NCBI GenBank assembly: GCA_029001845.1
Contig: JAREWP010000053.1
Coordinates: 19,100 to 83,099 of the forward strand
Length of the DNA stretch: 64,000 nt
Direction of reading: 5' to 3'
From: Candidatus Magnetocorallium paracelense
GTDB lineage: Bacteria; Nitrospirota; Thermodesulfovibrionia; Thermodesulfovibrionales; Magnetobacteriaceae
A program made the translations under genes and the position numbers. Positions within the stretch are counted from its first letter, which is position 1, and each line of letters starts with the position of its first letter. The notes under the pieces were generated by a model. The model was not told where the DNA came from. It searched no databases and worked only from the letters and a program-made list of their open reading frames with translations. Positions 50,496 through 59,725 of the stretch are shown piece by piece.

Positions 50496-51791
50496 ATGAA
50501 GCAAATACTTGTTGTTGACGACGATCCCCAGATGAGGGCCGCCCTTAAGGAGGCTATAAACAGATTGGGATACGATACGATCGTAGCTGAAAACGGTCTG
50601 GATGCATTATCTAAATTGACTAAAACACCTGTCTCCCTTGTCATTACGGATATGAAAATGCCCAAAATGGATGGCCTTTCTTTTCTCAAGGAGGTAAGAA
50701 AAACGGTCGGAAACCTCCCTGTGCTTGTCATCACCGGATACGGCACAATAGAAAACGCAGTGGAAACGATGAGAGAGGGAGCTTTTGATTATTTAATGAA
50801 GCCCTTTTCTTTTGATAAACTTACTCAGACCATAAATGCCATAATAGACAGATCCAAAGTCGATCGGGAGATTATCACTGCTGATCCGAAAATAAACAAG
50901 CTTCTCCGTCTTGCAGCTAACATTGCAGCAAGCGACACCACTGTTTTAATTTACGGAGAGAGCGGAACCGGTAAAGAGTTGTTTGCCAGATATGTTTATC
51001 AGTTAAGCCATAAGCGGGACAATCCCTTTGTCGCTGTCAACTGTGCCGCCATACCGGACAATCTTATGGAATCTGAACTTTTCGGTTTTGAAAAAGGCGC
51101 TTTTACCGGGGCATCGGAAAAAAAACTGGGCAAGTTCGAGCTGGCTAACGGAGGTACGATTCTTTTAGATGAAATCGGAGAAATGTCTCTGCCCTTACAG
51201 GCCAAGCTTCTCAGAGTGCTGCAGGAAAAAGAGGTTGACCGTGTCGGCGGGAAACAGCCTATTCCTATTGATGTAAGAGTTATCGCCACAACAAACAAAG
51301 ACCTTTATGTCGAAAGCAGGGAAGGCAGATTCAGGGAAGATCTCTATTACAGACTCAATGTATTCCCCCTTCAAATACCTTCCTTAAAGGAAAGGCCGAA
51401 CGATATAAAAGTCCTTTCAGAGCATTTTTTAAAAAAGTTTTCAAATCTCCTTGGCAAGCAGCTCAACGGATTTACAGATGAGGCTATCGAGTTTCTTGAA
51501 AGACAGCCCTGGAGAGGAAATATCAGGGAATTGGAAAACACCATACACCGGGCGTCACTACTTGCAGGGGGGACGGAAGTGGATACCGACGATTTCATGC
51601 TTGATGAAGCAAGACCTCAGGCGCCCGCGGTAACTGTTCAGGGCGGAATCAAGGATATGGAGAAGGAGATGATTTTTAAGACCCTGGAAGAGGTAAACGG
51701 GAATAAATCGAAAGCCGCGAAAATTCTTGGTGTCAGTGTAAGAACGATAAGGAACAAACTGAACGAGTATGGGAAAAATATTCCTGACTAG
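50496..51791 (+). CDS. FlrC/FleR-like sigma54-dependent flagellar activator
   Basis: The 431-residue NtrC-family regulator has a receiver (1-118; VITDMKMPKMDG, MKPFS) and an AAA+ domain (about 132-365). The Walker A is GESGTGKE near 155, the sigma54-contact loop GAFTGA near 201, with DEIGEM and the arginine-finger region RFREDLYYRL. A Fis-type HTH (about 390-428; NKSKAAKILGVSVRTIRNKL) ends the protein. All sigma54 activation motifs are intact. Likely targets are the two GG-N10-GC promoters at 47363 and 51846. Confidence 0.94.
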   Translation: MKQILVVDDDPQMRAALKEAINRLGYDTIVAENGLDALSKLTKTPVSLVITDMKMPKMDGLSFLKEVRKTVGNLPVLVITGYGTIENAVETMREGAFDYLMKPFSFDKLTQTINAIIDRSKVDREIITADPKINKLLRLAANIAASDTTVLIYGESGTGKELFARYVYQLSHKRDNPFVAVNCAAIPDNLMESELFGFEKGAFTGASEKKLGKFELANGGTILLDEIGEMSLPLQAKLLRVLQEKEVDRVGGKQPIPIDVRVIATTNKDLYVESREGRFREDLYYRLNVFPLQIPSLKERPNDIKVLSEHFLKKFSNLLGKQLNGFTDEAIEFLERQPWRGNIRELENTIHRASLLAGGTEVDTDDFMLDEARPQAPAVTVQGGIKDMEKEMIFKTLEEVNGNKSKAAKILGVSVRTIRNKLNEYGKNIPD

Positions 51792-51845
51792 GAAAAATTT
51801 TCCCTATTAAGATTTATTTTTCAAAAAGATATTAAAACATTTTCA

Positions 51846-51859
51846 GGCATGCTTATTGC
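51846..51859 (+). promoter_or_regulatory. Sigma54 promoter of the flgB operon
   Basis: CAGGCATGCTTATTGCATTG contains GG at 51846-51847 and GC at 51858-51859 with a 10-nt spacer. It lies 19 nt before the flgB start and after the FlrC-like gene. Close similarity to the promoter at 47363 strengthens both calls. Confidence 0.9.
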
Positions 51860-51877
51860 ATTGATAGAGGTTATAAC

Positions 51878-52255
51878 ATGGATGGAAGTTTTCAAACACT
51901 GGAAAAGCTGAAAGAAGCAACATCATTGAGGCATAAAATTATTGTCTCGAATATCGCCAATGCAGATACGCCCGGATACAGGGCAAGGGATCTCGACTTT
52001 AAAGGAATATTTCAGGACGAGATCATGCCCCTGGCCAAAACTCATCGGGAACATATAAAGTCAGCTACGGCAAATGACGATATCATGGACATGATGAGGT
52101 TTGAGAGCACCCCTGTATGGGGCGACAGAAACAATGTAGAGCTTGACATGGAAGTCGCCAAGATGACGGAAAACAATCTGCTCGGACAGGCAGGGGGAAG
52201 GTTGCTCTCTTCTAAAATTAAAATGTTTAAAGAAGCTGTAAGAGGGAGGCAGTAA
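51878..52255 (+). CDS. flgB: Flagellar basal-body rod protein FlgB
   Basis: The 125-residue proximal rod protein shows KHKIIVSNIANADTPGYRAR-like signature (LRHKIIVSNIANADTPGYRA) and a C-terminal helix VAKMTENNLLGQAGGRLLSS. The central variable part contains VWGDRNNVELDMEVAKM, typical of FlgB. It is the first structural gene after the sigma54 promoter at 51846. Its stop overlaps the flgC start (TAATG). Confidence 0.95.
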   Translation: MDGSFQTLEKLKEATSLRHKIIVSNIANADTPGYRARDLDFKGIFQDEIMPLAKTHREHIKSATANDDIMDMMRFESTPVWGDRNNVELDMEVAKMTENNLLGQAGGRLLSSKIKMFKEAVRGRQ

Positions 52256-52668
52256 TGGATTATTTCGGAGTATTTAAAACAAGCGCTTCCGCGCTTTTCG
52301 CACAGAGACAGAGGATGAACGTTCTGGCTTCCAATCTGGCGAATATTCATACCACAAGGACCGAAGAAGGAGGTCCATACAAGCGAAAGGATGTCATTTT
52401 TCAATCGATGCTCATCGAACCTAATGATGCTGACGGCCCGGAAGGAGTACAGGTCGCAAAGATCGTGGAAGATCAGAGTCCTCCTGTGATGGTGTATGAC
52501 CCTGCCCATCCCGATGCAAACGGGGAAGGTTATGTGGCCATGCCGAATGTGAATTCCATGGAGGAAATGGTGAATATGATGACTGCCGTAAGATCGTATG
52601 AAGCCAATGTGGCGGCATTTAATATCTCGAAAGGAATGTTTTTAAAAGCCCTTGAACTGGGGAGGTAA
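52255..52668 (+). CDS. flgC: Flagellar basal-body rod protein FlgC
   Basis: The 137-residue proximal rod protein has ALFAQRQRMNVLASNLANIH near 13-32, the GGPYKRKDVIFQS loop, DPAHPDANGEGYVAMPNVNS and a C-terminal helix RSYEANVAAFNISKGMFLKA. The order flgB-flgC-fliE matches proteobacterial clusters. Start codon overlaps the flgB stop, and fliE follows 3 nt after its stop. Confidence 0.95.
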   Translation: MDYFGVFKTSASALFAQRQRMNVLASNLANIHTTRTEEGGPYKRKDVIFQSMLIEPNDADGPEGVQVAKIVEDQSPPVMVYDPAHPDANGEGYVAMPNVNSMEEMVNMMTAVRSYEANVAAFNISKGMFLKALELGR

Positions 52669-52671
52669 ACT

Positions 52672-52962
52672 ATGAATGAGTTCAAAATATCCGGTTCCGC
52701 CCTGAACCATGGTCTGGAGAAACTTAAAACCGAGAGTAAAGATGAAAGCGGTGATTTCGCCTCTACAATGAAGGAAGCGATCGGCAAGGTTTCGGACATG
52801 CAAAAAGAGGCCGATAAAGCGATCGACGATCTCACAAAAGGCGGTGACGTCGGACAGGCAATCCTGGCGATGGAAAAAGCCGATATGTCTTTTCAGGTGA
52901 TGGTGGAGACCAGAAACAAGCTTCTCAGCGCCTATGAAGAAGTAATGAGAATGGGCGTATAA
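52672..52962 (+). CDS. fliE: Flagellar hook-basal body protein FliE
   Basis: The 96-residue MS-ring/rod junction protein contains FASTMKEAIGKVSDMQKEAD and the C-terminal AILAMEKADMSFQVMVETRN then KLLSAYEEVMRMGV, the FliE hallmark. GGAGGT precedes the ATG by 5 nt. It ends the flgBC-fliE group, and a repeat-bearing gap separates it from fliF. Confidence 0.95.
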   Translation: MNEFKISGSALNHGLEKLKTESKDESGDFASTMKEAIGKVSDMQKEADKAIDDLTKGGDVGQAILAMEKADMSFQVMVETRNKLLSAYEEVMRMGV

Positions 52963-53039
52963 GCAAGTCTGTTTTAGGAACTTATGGCAGTGGCTATTTT
53001 TGCGCCTTGTTCAATATGTCAATAAAAAGTAACAGTATA

Positions 53040-53166
53040 CGGTCTACGGTTGACAGTTTACGGTAGAAAAAAAGATATAAGACATAACTCTTTACAGCGA
53101 CAAGCTTCAAAGAGCAACTACTACGTTATTAAATACCATAAACCGTGAACTGCCAACCGTAAACCG
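53040..53166. repeat. Imperfect inverted repeat between fliE and fliF
   Basis: CGGTCTACGGTTGACAGTTT with ACGGTA (53040-53065) pairs with TACCATAAACCGTGAACTGC and CAACCGTAAACCG (53134-53166) across about 70 nt. Such TTTACGGTTGACGG-type units are common dispersed repeats. Here it interrupts the flagellar operon without coding content, and read-through to fliF is presumed. Confidence 0.75.
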
Positions 53167-53206
53167 ATATGTTAATTCATAATATAAAGGAGAGATTTCG
53201 GAAAAT

Positions 53207-54733
53207 ATGGCGACATTAGTCGAAACGATAAAAGAGTGGCCTGCTAAAAAGAAAGTATCTTTACTTGTAGGTGTAATGGTTGTAATAGCCAGCCTTATAC
53301 TTATTATGTCCTGGTCTCAACAAACCGAATACAGTATACTTTTTACAAACCTCTCCGACAATGACGCCGGTTTGATTATACAAAAATTAGAGGACATGAA
53401 GATTCCTCACAAAGTCGATTCCAGGGGCGTACTGGTTCCCGAAGACAGGGTACATGACCTGAGACTGAGATTCGCCTCAGAAGGTCTTCCAGAAGGCGGT
53501 GGAGTCGGTTTCGAGATTTTCGACAAAAAAGACTTCGGCGCCACAAGTTTCGTTCAAAAATTAAATTACAGAAGAGCTCTTCAGGGAGAGCTGGCAAGAA
53601 CCATCGTGGCCTTGACGGAAGTGGAGAAATGCAGAGTTCATCTCTCTATCCCCGAAAAATCACTTTTTGACAGAGAGAAGCAGCACCCCAGCGCATCGGT
53701 GCTTTTAAAGCTCAAACCGGGACGAGCTTTGGGCCAAAATCAGGTGCGCGGCATAGTTCACCTCATATCCAGTAGCATCGAAGGACTGACCCCTGAAAAT
53801 GTCACAGTCGTTGATAGTAAGGGAGATATGCTTACCAGACCTGCCGACGACATGATAGGACTTACGAGCAATCAACTGGAGTATCAGAGAAAATACGAAA
53901 GACAGCTGGAAACAAGAGTTCTTGAAATCCTTGGGCCTGTTGTCGGTGACGGCAAGGTCAGGGCAAAGGCCATGGCTGACCTCGATTTTTCCAGAATCGA
54001 AAGGAAGGAAGAAAATTTTGACCCCGACGGTCAGGTTGTCAGGAGCCAGCAAACAATAAAGGAAAAGGCCATCGCCAACGCCAAAGCCGGCGTACCGGGA
54101 GTTGTTTCCAACATACCCGGTAAAGAAGAAACAGGAATAGCCAACCCTCAGTCTCAGTCTCAAAAAGAGAATGACGCTATAAATTATGAAATAAGCAAAA
54201 TTACTAAACATATAATCGGGCCTTACGGAAATATCAACAGACTTTCCGTGGCTGTTCTCGTAGACGGCACTTACGAACTGGCCAAAGATTCCGAAGAGGT
54301 TCAATATGCACCCAGGTCCGAGGAAGAGCTTAAGAAATATGAAGACCTTGTGAAAAAATCCATAGGCTTCAACTCCGAAAGGGGAGATGAGGTTACTGTT
54401 GTTAATATGGCTTTTAAAGGGCTGCCGGAAGATATGATTCCCGAAAAAGAGTTGGATATTATTCAGGAGACAATAAGGGCTGTAAAATACTTAGCCCCCT
54501 TACTGGCTATCGCCCTCTTCTTCCTCCTGGTTTTAAGACCGTTATTACGTACCATGTTCCCGCCGCCTCCGCCGGAACCGCCTGCTCCTTTGCCACAAAC
54601 CGTAGCGGAACTTGAACGGGCTATGAGACCGGAATTACCACCCAAAACCAAGGAAGAGATGGTTGCAGACTGGGCCAAGGCGAGCCCTGACGAAGCACTG
54701 GCATTGCTTAAGAGCTGGATAGGAGGAGAATAG
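53207..54733 (+). CDS. fliF: Flagellar MS-ring protein FliF
   Basis: The 508-residue protein has an N-terminal membrane helix (VSLLVGVMVVIASLILIMSW). Ring-building domains follow (LFTNLSDNDAGLIIQKLEDM, LRLRFASEGLPEGGGVGFEI, LNYRRALQGELARTI, VEKCRVHLSIPEKSLFDR), then a periplasmic region to about 420, a second helix (YLAPLLAIALFFLLVLRPLL) and a cytoplasmic tail. The last ~25 residues (ADWAKASPDEALALLKSWIG) match the FliG-binding helix of FliF. SD AAAGGAG precedes the ATG. The next gene is fliH, not fliG. Confidence 0.95.
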   Translation: MATLVETIKEWPAKKKVSLLVGVMVVIASLILIMSWSQQTEYSILFTNLSDNDAGLIIQKLEDMKIPHKVDSRGVLVPEDRVHDLRLRFASEGLPEGGGVGFEIFDKKDFGATSFVQKLNYRRALQGELARTIVALTEVEKCRVHLSIPEKSLFDREKQHPSASVLLKLKPGRALGQNQVRGIVHLISSSIEGLTPENVTVVDSKGDMLTRPADDMIGLTSNQLEYQRKYERQLETRVLEILGPVVGDGKVRAKAMADLDFSRIERKEENFDPDGQVVRSQQTIKEKAIANAKAGVPGVVSNIPGKEETGIANPQSQSQKENDAINYEISKITKHIIGPYGNINRLSVAVLVDGTYELAKDSEEVQYAPRSEEELKKYEDLVKKSIGFNSERGDEVTVVNMAFKGLPEDMIPEKELDIIQETIRAVKYLAPLLAIALFFLLVLRPLLRTMFPPPPPEPPAPLPQTVAELERAMRPELPPKTKEEMVADWAKASPDEALALLKSWIGGE

Positions 54734-54751
54734 TGGATAAGGAGATATCCG

Positions 54752-55411
54752 TTGTTTAAAGCGAGAGTCATTAGAGACAGCGAAATTGACGCCTTCGGTA
54801 TGCCAACCTTTGAAGACGATCGAGCAAGAAAAGAGAGGGAAAGGATAGAAAGGGAAAGAGCGCTGGAGGAGGAAATAGAGAGAAGAAAAAAAGAGGCCTA
54901 TGAAACAGCTTATAACCAAGGGTATCAGGAAGGCTTTGCCTCAGGGGAAAAGGAGGGATTTTCAAGCGGCGAGCAGAAGGCCGCTCCACTGATCGAGGAA
55001 CTGGGAGTTCTTACTACCGAACTTAAGTCTCACAGGGAAGAAGAGAAAAATGCGATGAGTGAGCTTGAGCCCCAGGTCTTCGAGCTTATCATGACAATGG
55101 TGAAAAGGGTTGTCCATGAAGAGATGATTATTAATCCCGATTTAATTGCCCGTGTTGTCAAGGAAGCACTTCGCAAACTCGAAAAAACAGGAACATTGAC
55201 ATTAAAAATCAACTCAGCCATTCACGATCTCCTTACAAAGATAAAGCCTGAATTGCTTGAAATATATCCCGATATTCGTTATGAAGTAGATGATGAAACT
55301 TCCCCAAAGGGCCCGCTCGTTGTTGGAGACACCCAGGAGGTTGATGCGGATATCGAAAAACTGGTGAGCAATGTCATAGAAGACACGGGAATTGACTTTG
55401 CAAACAATTGA
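54752..55411 (+). CDS. fliH: Flagellar export ATPase regulator FliH
   Basis: The 219-residue FliH starts at a TTG at 54752, with AAGGAG 7 nt upstream. A long charged coiled coil (about 25-105) with GYQEGFASGEKEGFSSGEQ Gly-repeat motif leads to a C-terminal domain. That domain contains FELIMTMVKRVVHEEMIINP and DLIARVVKEALRKLEK, which binds FliI. It lies 18 nt after the fliF stop, where fliG is normally found, and overlaps fliI by 20 nt. Confidence 0.9.
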   Translation: MFKARVIRDSEIDAFGMPTFEDDRARKERERIERERALEEEIERRKKEAYETAYNQGYQEGFASGEKEGFSSGEQKAAPLIEELGVLTTELKSHREEEKNAMSELEPQVFELIMTMVKRVVHEEMIINPDLIARVVKEALRKLEKTGTLTLKINSAIHDLLTKIKPELLEIYPDIRYEVDDETSPKGPLVVGDTQEVDADIEKLVSNVIEDTGIDFANN

Positions 55412-56786
55412 TCTCAAGCCTTACATCGACGCCGCCAACGACTCCGTCCCATTAAGAATTTTCGGCAAAATCACAGAAATTACCGGCCTCATCGTTATAG
55501 CGAAAGGTCTTAAAAAAGTCAGTATAGGCGAGGCATGCAAAATATTTTCGGACGTTGAAGAACCGGTAGACGCAGAGGTTGTGGGGTTTAAAGACGGCAA
55601 GGCTTTGCTTATGGCGTCGGGAGAACTGTCTGGGGTCAGGCCGGGCGACAAAGTGCTGGCCACGGGGAAAAAGGTGTCAATCAAAGTGTCTCCTTCCCTT
55701 GTGGGAAGGGTTATAAACGACAGGGGACAGGCGATGGACGGCAGGGGTGCAATCAAAGGCGAGGACTATCCCCTGATTTCCACTCATACGAATCCTCTTC
55801 TTAAACAACGAATAACCGAATCTATAGATCTGGGCATAAAGGCTGTAAACGGGCTTCTTACCTGCGGCAGAGGGCAGAGGATAGCCATCATGGCCGGCGC
55901 GGGAGTCGGTAAGAGCGTATTACTCGGTATGATGGCCAAGTACTCCGAAGCTGATGTGAACGTGATATCTCTTGTTGGAGAGAGAGGCAGAGAGGTTCGA
56001 GAGTTTCTTGAGCGGGATCTGGGCGAAGAGGGATTAAAAAGATCCGTTGTCGTTGTATCCACCTCGGAACAACCCCCTGTGGCAAAGGTAAGATGCGCTT
56101 TTGCAGCTACCACAGTAGCGGAATATTTCAGAAGAGAAGGTAAAAATGTCCTTCTTTTTATGGATTCTCTGACGCGAGTGGCCATGGCCCAGCGCGAGAT
56201 AGGTCTTTCCTCTGGTGAACCCCCTGCTTCCAAAGGATATACGCCATCTGTTTTTGCAATGCTCCCCAGATTGTTGGAAAGGGCCGGAACGTCCGATACC
56301 AGCGGAAGCATTACCGGACTTTATACCGTGCTGGTGGAAGGAGACGATCTGACCGACCCCGTTGCAGACTCCGTCATGTCCATCATCGACGGTCATATTG
56401 TACTATCCAGAGACCTTGCCATGGAAAATCACTATCCCGCAATCGACGTACTCAGATCGGTAAGCCGGGTAATGCCCGATATTATCGACCCCGAACACAA
56501 ACAGATATCCGGTAAATTCATTGAAACTCTCTCGGTCTATAAAAAAATGGAAGATATGATAAACCTTGGCGCCTATAAAGAGGGAACCAGTCCAAAGGTG
56601 GATTATGCCATACAAATGATAGAGAAATTTAATGGCTTTTTAAAACAGGGAATGGAGGAAAAAGTTGACTTCCAGGCATGTAAAGATATCCTCTCCGGTT
56701 TGTTTGCAGATAATAAAAAACCCAAAAAGGCCGAAATGAACGAAGAACAACCGATAAACGCTCCTCCCTTACCACAGGGGATGTAG
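55392..56786 (+). CDS. fliI: Flagellum-specific export ATPase FliI
   Basis: The 464-residue F1-beta-like ATPase has Walker A GAGVGKSVLL near 170, ISLVGERGREVREFLE, Walker B LLFMDSLTRVAMAQREIGLS and PPASKGYTPSVFAMLPRLLE with a conserved C-terminal helix domain. A short Pro-rich tail (NEEQPINAPPLPQG) is unusual. The start is a TTG at 55392 inside fliH, giving the normal N-terminus. It is the last flagellar gene seen; fliJ is not recognised downstream. Confidence 0.95.
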   Translation: MTLQTIDLKPYIDAANDSVPLRIFGKITEITGLIVIAKGLKKVSIGEACKIFSDVEEPVDAEVVGFKDGKALLMASGELSGVRPGDKVLATGKKVSIKVSPSLVGRVINDRGQAMDGRGAIKGEDYPLISTHTNPLLKQRITESIDLGIKAVNGLLTCGRGQRIAIMAGAGVGKSVLLGMMAKYSEADVNVISLVGERGREVREFLERDLGEEGLKRSVVVVSTSEQPPVAKVRCAFAATTVAEYFRREGKNVLLFMDSLTRVAMAQREIGLSSGEPPASKGYTPSVFAMLPRLLERAGTSDTSGSITGLYTVLVEGDDLTDPVADSVMSIIDGHIVLSRDLAMENHYPAIDVLRSVSRVMPDIIDPEHKQISGKFIETLSVYKKMEDMINLGAYKEGTSPKVDYAIQMIEKFNGFLKQGMEEKVDFQACKDILSGLFADNKKPKKAEMNEEQPINAPPLPQGM

Positions 56787-56892
56787 AGAAACGCTGAAGG
56801 CTGATCGCTTATAGCTGACTGCCGTTTTTAGTTAATATCTTTGTGTCCTAAGTGTCTTAGTGTGAGATTTCTTTATTTACCCTCCAAGATGT

Positions 56893-59109
56893 ATGAAAAC
56901 TAAATTACTTATAATCCTCTTACTCTTACTCTCTACACTGGCCGTCTACTATCAGGTAAAGGATTTCGAATTCCTCTACTTTGATGATAATGAATTCGTC
57001 ACGGAAAATACTGATGTTCGTGAGGGGCTTACAATTAAGGGAATTCAATGGGCCTTTACAACCACCCTGTCCACGCTCTGGCACCCCCTGGCGTGGATTT
57101 CCCACATGCTTGACTGCTCGATATACGGACTAAACCCCGCAGGCCACCACATTACAAATCTGTTATTCCATTTGGCGAATACAATCCTGCTTTTTTATGC
57201 GCTTCACAGAATGACAGGCGCTCTGTGGCGAAGCGCCTTTGTTGCGGCCCTTTTCGCCCTCCATCCCCTGCACGTGGAATCAGTGGCGTGGATTGCCGAA
57301 CGGAAAGACGTACTCAGCTCCTTTTTCTGGATTCTTACCATGCTCCTTTATGTCAGGTATGTGGAAGAAACGAATATCAGGAGATATCTCCTTGTGCTGT
57401 TGACAGTGACGCTGGGGCTTTTGTCAAAACCAATGGTTGTAACCCTGCCTTTTTCTCTTTTGCTGTTGGATTACTGGCCTCTTGGCAGGTTTGGATTCAA
57501 TGGAAACAAAAGGGACAAGGGGAAGAGCGTAACCTCTTTAATAATACGTCTTATAGTAGAAAAGACACCCTTTTTTTTACTCTCCGCTGCAGTCAGCATA
57601 TCGCTTATATTCATTATGAAGAAAACCGATGCTTTATATGACGGCACAGCCGTGCCTTATGACGTGCGACTGGGTCAGGCTATGATTATTTATGTTCAAT
57701 ACATTGTAAAGATGATATGGCCCGCCAATCTTTCCGTCTACTACCCCTTTCCTTTAACGGTTCCGAAATTACAGCTCATTGCCTCTGCAATGATCTTGTT
57801 ATATGCATCTTTTCAGGCAGTTACCCTGTCAAAAAGATATCCCTATGTTTTGACCGGCTTTCTCTGGTATCTCGGCACATTGGTTCCCGTTATCGGCATT
57901 GTAAAGGCCGGCACGCACACGATGAACGATCGCTACACATATATACCACTTATCGGCATTTTTATAATAATTGCCTGGGGAGTGCCGGATTTGCTTTCAA
58001 AATGGCGCAGGAGAAAAGAGATTGCGACTCTATTAAGTATTACAGCAATCCTTCTTTCCATGGTAACCACATGGTTTCAGCTTGGTCATTGGAAAAACAC
58101 GATAACTCTGTTCGAGCATGCTGTAAAGGTAACGAAAAACAACTCCCTTGCCCACTTCACCTTAGGCATAGCCCTGGCGAAGGAGGGAGATATCAAAGGG
58201 GCAATGCGTCATTACACCGACTCCATAAGGATAAAACCGGGCGACCCGAAACCTCATCTCAATATGGGCAATTTATTAATGAAAACAGGGCGTTTTGACG
58301 ACGCTGCAAAGTTTTATTCAAAGGCTGTCGAGCTGGACCCCGGATATAGTCAGGCCCGTAATAATCTGGGCCTGATTTTATTGAACCGGGGAAGATTCGA
58401 TGAGGCAATAGCGCATTTCAAAAAGGCTATTGAACACGATCCCCGCCATTCAGGCGCTTTAAACAATCTCGGTGTCGCCATGCTGGATACAGGCAATATG
58501 GATAAAGCCGAGGAATACTTTAAAAGATTACTAAAAATCTCACCTGATCATATAGAGGCCCGTATTAATCTCGGTCTCGTTTTTGCTGAAAAAGGATTAT
58601 ACGCCGAGGCTGTCAAGCAGTACAGAACGGTACTGTCGTATAATCCTGCCTATACAGAGGCGTATATCGATATGGCGATGGCTTTCGAAAAAAAGGGAGA
58701 CTACGATGAGGCTGTTAAAAATTACAAAAAAGCTTTGGCCCTCGATCCCGGTAATGCCGAAATCTACTACTTCACGGGAAATGTTCTTTATAACAGCGGA
58801 AATAAGGACGAAGCAACGGAATATTTTTTAAAAGCCCTACACCTCAACCCCGACTTTGCCCGAGCTCGCACCGCGCTTGGTATCATCTTCGTTGAAAATG
58901 GAGATGTCGACAAGGCCATACATCACTTCTCCCTCTCCTTACAAAACAATCCCAAAGCCCCCTCCGCCCACTTTAATCTTGCTCTTGCATATGAAATGAA
59001 AGAGATGAAAGAGGAAGCAATCGAAGCATATGAGGAGGCTCTTCGTCTGAGACCTGAATGGGCGCTTGCAAAGGAGAAGCTTGGGGAATTACTTAAAAAA
59101 CGATATTAG
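56893..59109 (+). CDS. TMTC-like polytopic membrane protein with C-terminal TPRs
   Basis: The 738-residue protein has about nine to eleven membrane helices in its first ~400 residues, then nine TPR units (about 410-735; LGIALAKEGDIKGAMRHYTD, NNLGLILLNRGRFDEAIAHF, INLGLVFAEKGLYAEAVKQY). The N-terminal part contains LYFDDNEFVTEN, WHPLAWISHMLDCSIYGLNP, GHHITNLLFHLAN and ALHPLHVESVAWIAERKDVL. These are the conserved luminal/periplasmic motifs of TMTC-like putative GT-C glycosyltransferases. It likely transfers a lipid-linked sugar to a protein; the target is unknown. Its location after fliI makes a flagellar or surface target possible, which is inference. Confidence 0.85.
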   Translation: MKTKLLIILLLLLSTLAVYYQVKDFEFLYFDDNEFVTENTDVREGLTIKGIQWAFTTTLSTLWHPLAWISHMLDCSIYGLNPAGHHITNLLFHLANTILLFYALHRMTGALWRSAFVAALFALHPLHVESVAWIAERKDVLSSFFWILTMLLYVRYVEETNIRRYLLVLLTVTLGLLSKPMVVTLPFSLLLLDYWPLGRFGFNGNKRDKGKSVTSLIIRLIVEKTPFFLLSAAVSISLIFIMKKTDALYDGTAVPYDVRLGQAMIIYVQYIVKMIWPANLSVYYPFPLTVPKLQLIASAMILLYASFQAVTLSKRYPYVLTGFLWYLGTLVPVIGIVKAGTHTMNDRYTYIPLIGIFIIIAWGVPDLLSKWRRRKEIATLLSITAILLSMVTTWFQLGHWKNTITLFEHAVKVTKNNSLAHFTLGIALAKEGDIKGAMRHYTDSIRIKPGDPKPHLNMGNLLMKTGRFDDAAKFYSKAVELDPGYSQARNNLGLILLNRGRFDEAIAHFKKAIEHDPRHSGALNNLGVAMLDTGNMDKAEEYFKRLLKISPDHIEARINLGLVFAEKGLYAEAVKQYRTVLSYNPAYTEAYIDMAMAFEKKGDYDEAVKNYKKALALDPGNAEIYYFTGNVLYNSGNKDEATEYFLKALHLNPDFARARTALGIIFVENGDVDKAIHHFSLSLQNNPKAPSAHFNLALAYEMKEMKEEAIEAYEEALRLRPEWALAKEKLGELLKKRY

Positions 59110-59291
59110 ATTTTTACCTGATCATACTTAAAATTCCTCTGACTTTATTGTTAAAAATCCAAAGAACTTCTACCTAAGTTGAGCGGTTTTCAGTGCAAAG
59201 TAGAGAGTAAGAAGCACTTAAAGGGCGATAGAATCATGTTATAATAAAGCTGCGAAAGAACAGAAACTATCACCCGATAAGTGAGGTAATT

Positions 59292-59719
59292 ATGAAACAA
59301 AAAGAGATAAAAAGCAAGAAAAAAATAAGCAGAGTAGAAGAAACGACAGACACAATGACAGGGCGAGGAGGAATTATCGCTGTTTGTAAAATATTTAAGC
59401 GGGATAAAGATATATGAGATATTGGTTGAGCATTTTATGGGAATAAGGAAGAGCCGCAAAGGGGTATCGATATGGAACATATTCAAGCAGATAATGTGTA
59501 ATTTTTATGACGGAACAAGCCGTCATTTAACCTGTTTTGATGAAATAAAAAGAGATGAAGGATACCGAGCCGCCATAGAAAACAGAGAAGAAGAGATGCT
59601 GAGTTCACATCAGGTGAAGAGATTTTTCAAGTCATTTTCGTGGTTGTCGGGCGGAGCATTCAGGAAGATCCTGAAGCGTTTATTCATATGGAGATTACAG
59701 ATAGAAATGCCGCAGTTTA
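59292..59719 (+). pseudogene. IS1380-like transposase remnant, frameshifted and truncated
   Basis: A frame from the ATG at 59292 reads KQKEIKSKKKISRVEETTDT then MTGRGGIIAVCKIF and hits a stop near 59417. The sense continues in another frame from about 59420 (ILVEHFMGIRKSRKGVSIWN, FYDGTSRHLTCFDEIKRDEG, MLSSHQVKRFFKSFSWLSGG, KILKRLFIWRLQIEMP). This order matches the N-terminal quarter of IS1380-group transposases as I remember them. The DDE catalytic part is absent, and the sequence runs directly into an integrase remnant. Inactive. Confidence 0.72.
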
Positions 59720-59725
59720 AATATA

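Noticed and set aside
53705..54304. 199-codon reverse open frame
   Set aside because: Antisense to fliF and without independent support.
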